Below are positions 59,403 to 64,000 of a stretch of 64,000 bases of DNA, piece by piece. The stretch lies in assembly GCA_026874595.1 (NCBI GenBank), contig CM049319.1, positions 3,812,601 through 3,876,600 of the forward strand, written 5' to 3'. Under the pieces are notes generated by a model, which was given only the letters and a program-made list of their open reading frames with translations, was not told where the DNA came from and did no database searches. The DNA is from Sipunculus nudus. Taxonomy: Eukaryota > Annelida > Sipuncula > Golfingiida > Sipunculidae. Both the position numbers and the translations under genes were made by a program. How positions within the stretch are numbered: position 1 is the first letter of the stretch; every line of letters starts with the position of its first letter.

Positions 59403-60599
59403 AATAGTCTGTCCTTGGCTGGGACAGACTATTCACTGAAATGGAGTAAAATTGACCGAAATTGACCATGATAAAAACATTAAATGAATTGGTTGTTTAC
59501 CTGTTTACATGTTACCTGTGTCAATTTTCATCGAGTATGAGAATATAAAAGCATTTTATTCAAACTTTGATGAAATTTTTTATGAAAACTTTGGTAAAAC
59601 CCAGGTAAAACATATTTTTTCCCAACCTGGGTTAAACCCAGGTTTTTACTGTTGTACTAAGTACAGGGTTGGCAAACCTGTTGGGAAGATAGGTATTTTC
59701 CCCTTCTCTGGGAAGAAAAGGATATTTCTGGGAAGAAAAAAAAGTCAGGGAAGAAACTCTTTTTCCCACAGGTTTCCATAACCTTTTATTAATAATATAT
59801 AACATAGTAAATAAGCATATATACAGAGAACCACTCAATAATATATATCAGTTGTTCATTTAGCACACATTGTTGTTCAATATTTACACACTCAGATAGT
59901 TTAGACTTATATTTCATAGAACACAGTGAATCCAATAGTCCAAAACATGGTTTCTACGCAGCATCCTGTAAGTAGATACAAGCTTGTTTGTATGCTCCAC
60001 AATGAACCTGTTTCAAAGTTTTGACTGAACCATACCCATGGTTGAGACAGCCCATTTTATGGATACGGAGGATGCATATACTGTGTGGAGGTTCAATACT
60101 AACTCCGCAAACCCTGCAGGTAGAGTAGGGCTCCTATTCTTTATTCCCATTTACCAGGATACAGCAGGCAAAGACATAGCTGAGAAGTAGAAAGCTGGAT
60201 TTGGTGCAGACTTTGACTGAAGGCTGTATGGCAGCTGTGATGTACTCATGGTTACGCTTTGCCAACAAATCTATAACTCGCTGCTGCTGTCCAGTGGAGT
60301 TTTTTTACATTTTTTATTTGGTGGAGGTAACCTTCTTATGCTTGCTTAACTATTACTAAGTACATCTGCAGAGTTCTATTCTGGGCTACGTTACAGGGGC
60401 TTATACCCAGTTATCCTGGTGTCAACAGGGCTCGGTGTAACACTCCTGCGGGTCCTTGGTGTTTGTCATCCCCATTGCTTGGTCACAACACCAAGGAACC
60501 CCCGAAAGATGCACTCATTTTTCAGTGAAACATGACTGTCAGGCAAAGTCTCCCTATTTAGCTTTCAGAGCGCTTACCCTGGGTGGGGGCCAAAATCTC

Positions 60600-60680
60600 A
60601 CCACCTGGCTTAGATTCAAACTCATGATCTCCTGGCTTCGAGTCCTGAACTCTACCCCTGAGCCACAGAAGCCGGTAGTC
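60600..60680 (-). mobile_element. tRNA-derived SINE head
   Basis: On the minus strand GTGGCTCAGGGGTAGAG (60665-60649) fits a Pol III A box in a D-arm, and GAGTTTGAATC (60623-60613) a degenerate B box, at tRNA-like spacing. Flanking CCGGCTT and AAGCCAGG can still pair as an imperfect acceptor stem. Mismatches rule out a functional tRNA. The likely body continues toward lower coordinates (about 60430-60600). Confidence 0.6.
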
Positions 60681-60749
60681 CTGTGTCGAGTTGATGACCT
60701 TGATAAGTTGGATGGAGTAGGTGAGCTACCAGAAGACATGGCTGGACTG

Positions 60750-61085
60750 CCAGTTACTAAGCTAAAGACCAGCTCAATAGTACAAGCTGACCTCCACCCC
60801 TGAAGGGTATAAACTAATGTTGAGTTCATCCAAATTACTTAACTAAAAACCAGCTCAACTGTACAAGCCAACCTCCACCCCTGAAGGGTATAAACTAATG
60901 TTGAGTTCATCCAAATTACTTAACTAAAAACCAGCTCAACTGTACAAGCCAACCTCCACCCCTGAAGGGTATAAACTAATGTTGAGTTCATCCAAATTAC
61001 TTAACTAAAACCCAGCTCCACTGTACAAGCCGACCTCCACCCCTGAAGGGTATGTACTCATTTTGAGTTCATCCTAATCACACAG
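60750..61085 (+). repeat. 81-bp tandem repeat, four copies
   Basis: TACAAGC starts at 60781, 60862, 60943 and 61024, exactly 81 bp apart. The unit includes CCTCCACCCCTGAAGGGTAT and TGTTGAGTTCATCCAAATTA. Copies two and three are nearly identical, and the outer copies carry substitutions. A partial degenerate copy lies at about 61130-61160. Confidence 0.95.
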
Positions 61086-61187
61086 CTCAAGACAAGCCTT
61101 CAGCAACAACAACACCAATGGACTGAGTGGACTCAAGTTGAATTCATCTTGATTACTCACGCCCGCAGGCGCATAGGATTCTCTGCA

Positions 61188-61258
61188 GGGCGGGGCGGGC
61201 TACACCTAAGAAAGTGCGGGGTGGGGCGGGCCGAAATAAAGTATGTGCGGGGCGGGCT
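61188..61258. other. GC-box-like cluster
   Basis: Three GGGCGGG-type words (GGGCGGGGCGGGC, GGTGGGGCGGGCC, GCGGGGCGGGC) lie within 70 bp in otherwise AT-rich DNA. They resemble Sp1 sites, but their regular spacing suggests a short degenerate tandem repeat. No gene start is recognised nearby. Confidence 0.4.
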
Positions 61259-62038
61259 GTGGGTTGATGATCTGGCAGGTCAGTAGAACATGAATATAAA
61301 ATTACTATCATTTGAAGACACTGACATTTTTGTATAAAATATTTTCAGGTGTTGCAAAAATAGTAATATGTAAAGATAAATTTGAATAAATTTATTTTTT
61401 TCCTGTTAACCCCTTACCCAGACTGACTGTTGTAACAACACTATGGAAATGTGTCCATTCTAGGTATAACATCAGTTTGTTATACAAAATAGATGATGTA
61501 TCATTAATCTGAAATCTTGATTTTAAACAATTGTCCTTGCAATGGAAGCTGATCATAACTTTGTATAAAGTTACCTGGCCTAGTGCTGTATATGAACTGT
61601 AACTCCGTACTTGTGTCAGGTCTCACATATTACATAATATGGCTGGGAGTGAAGCAAAGGTATGATCCACAAACACTTATAATTTATTTTACAATATTAA
61701 ATTTAAAATAAAATTGACATGATCTGTCTGAAGAAACATAAGAATAAAAATGATTGATTCTTTAAAATAGTCTCTGTGAAAGAAAAACTAAAACCCCCAC
61801 CCTTTCAGTTTCTCGCCTGAATTTAATGCTCTAATAAATTGGTCTTTTGAAGAATATTGATACTTGTACGTTTCAGTATTCTTCAGAATAAATCAAAACT
61901 AGTAGTGATAAACTATGCAACAGTGCATTTGATGAAATTAAGATCAATGATCACTTTCGGTCAATTTAAGTAAGTTTTAGTTAATTTTAGTCAATTTTCG
62001 GTCAAGTTTGGTTGAATTCGGTGAACAGTCTGCTCTTT

Positions 62039-62297
62039 GCCAGTATAATTCTTATCATAACATTTAGCTACAGGGCTGTAATGCAAACAAATCTTTTTAA
62101 ATATACCTGTAATATTGTGTTTTCATTTTATAATAGTATGCTTCAGTTTGTTTAATCCTGTCCATGATTGGGAATAAGCTTCTCGTTTTTGAATTGTTGC
62201 CTAGGTGCAGAATCAGACCTTTAATAAAAACAAATTATATTTATAATTTTCATAGCCTGAAAATATATTTTGTTTAATGATATATATATACACATAT

Positions 62298-62360
<63 letters not shown>

Positions 62361-63240
62361 ATATATTAAACAAAACGCCCCTCACTCCCTGATTTTGAAT
62401 TACTGGATCTGCTACTTTATTTCTATAACAATTTATAAACATAAATATGAAATGTTCACTTTTTTCACCTCTAATGAAGCTTCAGAATAAATTATTATTA
62501 TAATCAAAACAATAAAATAATAATCAAATTGTTGAAAGTAGTTCCTCTGACTTTCAATATAATTTGAGTTATAATCTTTACTTGATTACTTAGTTTTCTC
62601 TCCCATTTCAGATTCTCATGTTGCCAAAATGTCAGATCACTGCAGGGGAATGCTAGAGAAGACCAGTATGATTTAGTTATGAGCTGAGTTGCTGCAGCAT
62701 TGACGGTAACACATAGCTTCTTGATTCCTTGTGGTTACAATCCATATTAATGAAAGAAAATAGTATTTTCAATATGATAAGCTACATCTTTTTTTAGTAT
62801 TTTTTAAATATTTGCATGGTCTTCCTTTGCTCAAAGATACTTCATATATGGGGCCTTAGCGTACCAGTAACCAGAAGAGAGTACAGGTACAAGGACATGG
62901 TATTATCAGTTATGGACTTGCCTGAGGAACATAGGCCGTGCATCCTCTCAATACGGGTATTGTAAAGTTAACCACTTCTTTGTCCACCCTCAAGATGTCC
63001 AATGCAGTGGAATAAAAATGTCATCACATTCAAATGTACATGCATGCCACAGAAGCTAGGGTACACTTCATCTTTTGTTTAAAGTTTGGTTCTCTCCATA
63101 ATGTTTATTGAAACAGTATTTTTATTGAATGTATCAATTAGGATTGGGAAACAGGGCATAGCCATGTATAATGCCTCTCCTGATACATACATTTAAACAC
63201 TGGTTTGTCATCTTTGATAACGGACTTGGGGTCAATTCAA
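62039..63240. other. AT-rich DNA with a (TA)n/(TG) microsatellite
   Basis: The microsatellite runs about 62280-62352. The remainder shows no exon. A TTTCAG acceptor-like site at about 62612 is followed by a frame that stops within a few codons in the phase expected from the exon at 34349. Confidence 0.45.
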
Positions 63241-64000
63241 TTTTTAGCTCAGCTGACTATAAGTCATCTGAGCTATAGTCGTGGTCCATTGTCTGTCGTC
63301 CGTCCATCTGTCCATCCGTCCGTCTGTAGATGTGGCACCTTTTGAAACCGTAAGACCTAGGAATACAAAAAACTACCAAGCCAAAAACTGGGTCTTTGCG
63401 ACTGCGTTCCCTTGAGAAATTAAGGAAAAATCACAACTTTTAATTAAAAACCAATTTTCACACTTCAGGACTGTCTAATAACAAAACCACTCATCTGTTT
63501 TTCCTCATATTTACCATAAATATACCTCTATATAGTTCCTATGTACATGCCAGAAATTAAGTCTGTTAAGTATAATTTCTATAAGTTATGGGCCTGAACA
63601 TAATGGACCTTGTAAAAAATCAGGAAAAAATATTTACTCACTTAACATGAAAAATTTTGAAACTAGAGTCTATTTTCCCCATTTATATAACTATGTTTAA
63701 TTAGGATTCAATTGTTTACCCAAAATAAGATCTGAATTTTGAAAATTTTTTAAGTTATTAGGATAAAAATATTATAAGTACCTAAAGTTTTGCCCAAATT
63801 TGACCATGGCACGTTTTTTTCCTGTAAGTACCATTGATTTAATTTTCACAGCATGTGAACATAAGTATTAAATTTGTTTTAATTTGAAATTTGAAAATAA
63901 AAGCTTGAAAATTAGGCTAGTTATCAAATTTTTAGCTCAGCTGACTATAAGTCATCTGAGCTATAGTCATGGTCCATTGTCCATCGTCAGTCCGCTGTCC
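63241..64000 (+). mobile_element. dispersed hairpin-headed element, tandem copies
   Basis: The head hairpin at 63245-63275 has outer arms TAGCTCAG/CTGAGCTA, one C-T mismatch, inner arms TGACT/AGTCA and loop ATA. A GTCCGTCC-rich tract follows, then an AT-rich body. A second identical head starts at 63933, 688 bp on, and the window ends in that copy. The family also occurs at 30652-31142 (-), 35921-37060 and 41866-43200. No ORF is present, so it is probably non-autonomous. Confidence 0.8.

Larger units (their letters stand above)
59403..62038. mobile_element. segment bounded by inverted repeats (candidate DNA element)
   Basis: The left border reads CAGACTATTCACTGAAATGG (from about 59425), then AAAATTGACCGAAATTGACC. 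The right border read on the minus strand is CAGACTGTTCACCGAATTCA (from about 62030), then AAACTTGACCGAAAATTGAC. The match extends about 45 bp with the same spacing. At the left border an extra 12-bp perfect inverted repeat (AATAGTCTGTCC / GGACAGACTATT, 59403-59433) overlaps the end. The interior (a SINE-like unit, an 81-bp repeat and GC boxes) has no transposase. It could be a non-autonomous element or two independent inserts. Confidence 0.45.

Overview
The window looks like nuclear DNA of an invertebrate animal, most likely a bivalve mollusc. It is AT-rich with little coding sequence. Exons are short and bounded by GT/AG splice sites. There is a eukaryotic tRNA-Val gene, LINE, MITE, SINE and LTR-element debris, and several large tandem arrays. 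The mollusc assignment is an inference from the SEFIR-domain gene and the style of the repeats; no species can be named from the sequence alone.

Layout. 1-6.1 kb: AT-rich DNA with microsatellites and degenerate short-motif clusters. 6.1-8.15 kb: the last two coding exons (+) of a gene encoding a C-terminal SEFIR domain (IL-17 receptor/Act1-type signalling), then a probable 3' UTR. 8.15-14.8 kb: transposon remnants (pogo-like end, two polyC-bearing MITEs, a LINE 3' end), an intact tRNA-Val(AAC) gene (-), and microsatellites. 14.85-17.93 kb: the 3' part of an LTR retrotransposon (-), with a pol C-terminal tail, an intact 381-codon extra ORF (two zinc fingers plus coiled coil), a polypurine tract and a 903-bp LTR.

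17.93-30.65 kb is nearly all tandem repeat. It holds an ACGT-rich satellite (monomer about 315 bp, dimer about 630 bp, with a 1,890-bp block duplicated almost perfectly), an 87/81-bp minisatellite, and a 77-bp repeat carrying GGGTTA-GGG-TAACCC. 30.65-45.7 kb is probably intronic or intergenic. It contains a possible signal-peptide-encoding first exon at 34.35 kb, a weaker exon candidate at 31.63 kb, two diverged copies of a 2-2.5-kb segment, and copies of a dispersed element headed by a conserved hairpin. 45.74-53.15 kb is a second, larger array of the same 87/81-bp minisatellite in the opposite orientation, with flanking sequence homologous to that of the first array. 53.5-56.7 kb is a 340-bp satellite. 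56.7-64 kb holds microsatellites, a candidate TIR-bounded segment (59.4-62.0 kb) containing a tRNA-derived SINE and an 81-bp repeat, and two tandem copies of the hairpin-headed element.

The most notable features are the LTR element with its zinc-finger/coiled-coil ORF downstream of pol, and the pair of inverted minisatellite arrays with shared flanks. Most long open frames here are by-products of tandem repeats whose unit length is a multiple of three, and should not be read as genes.
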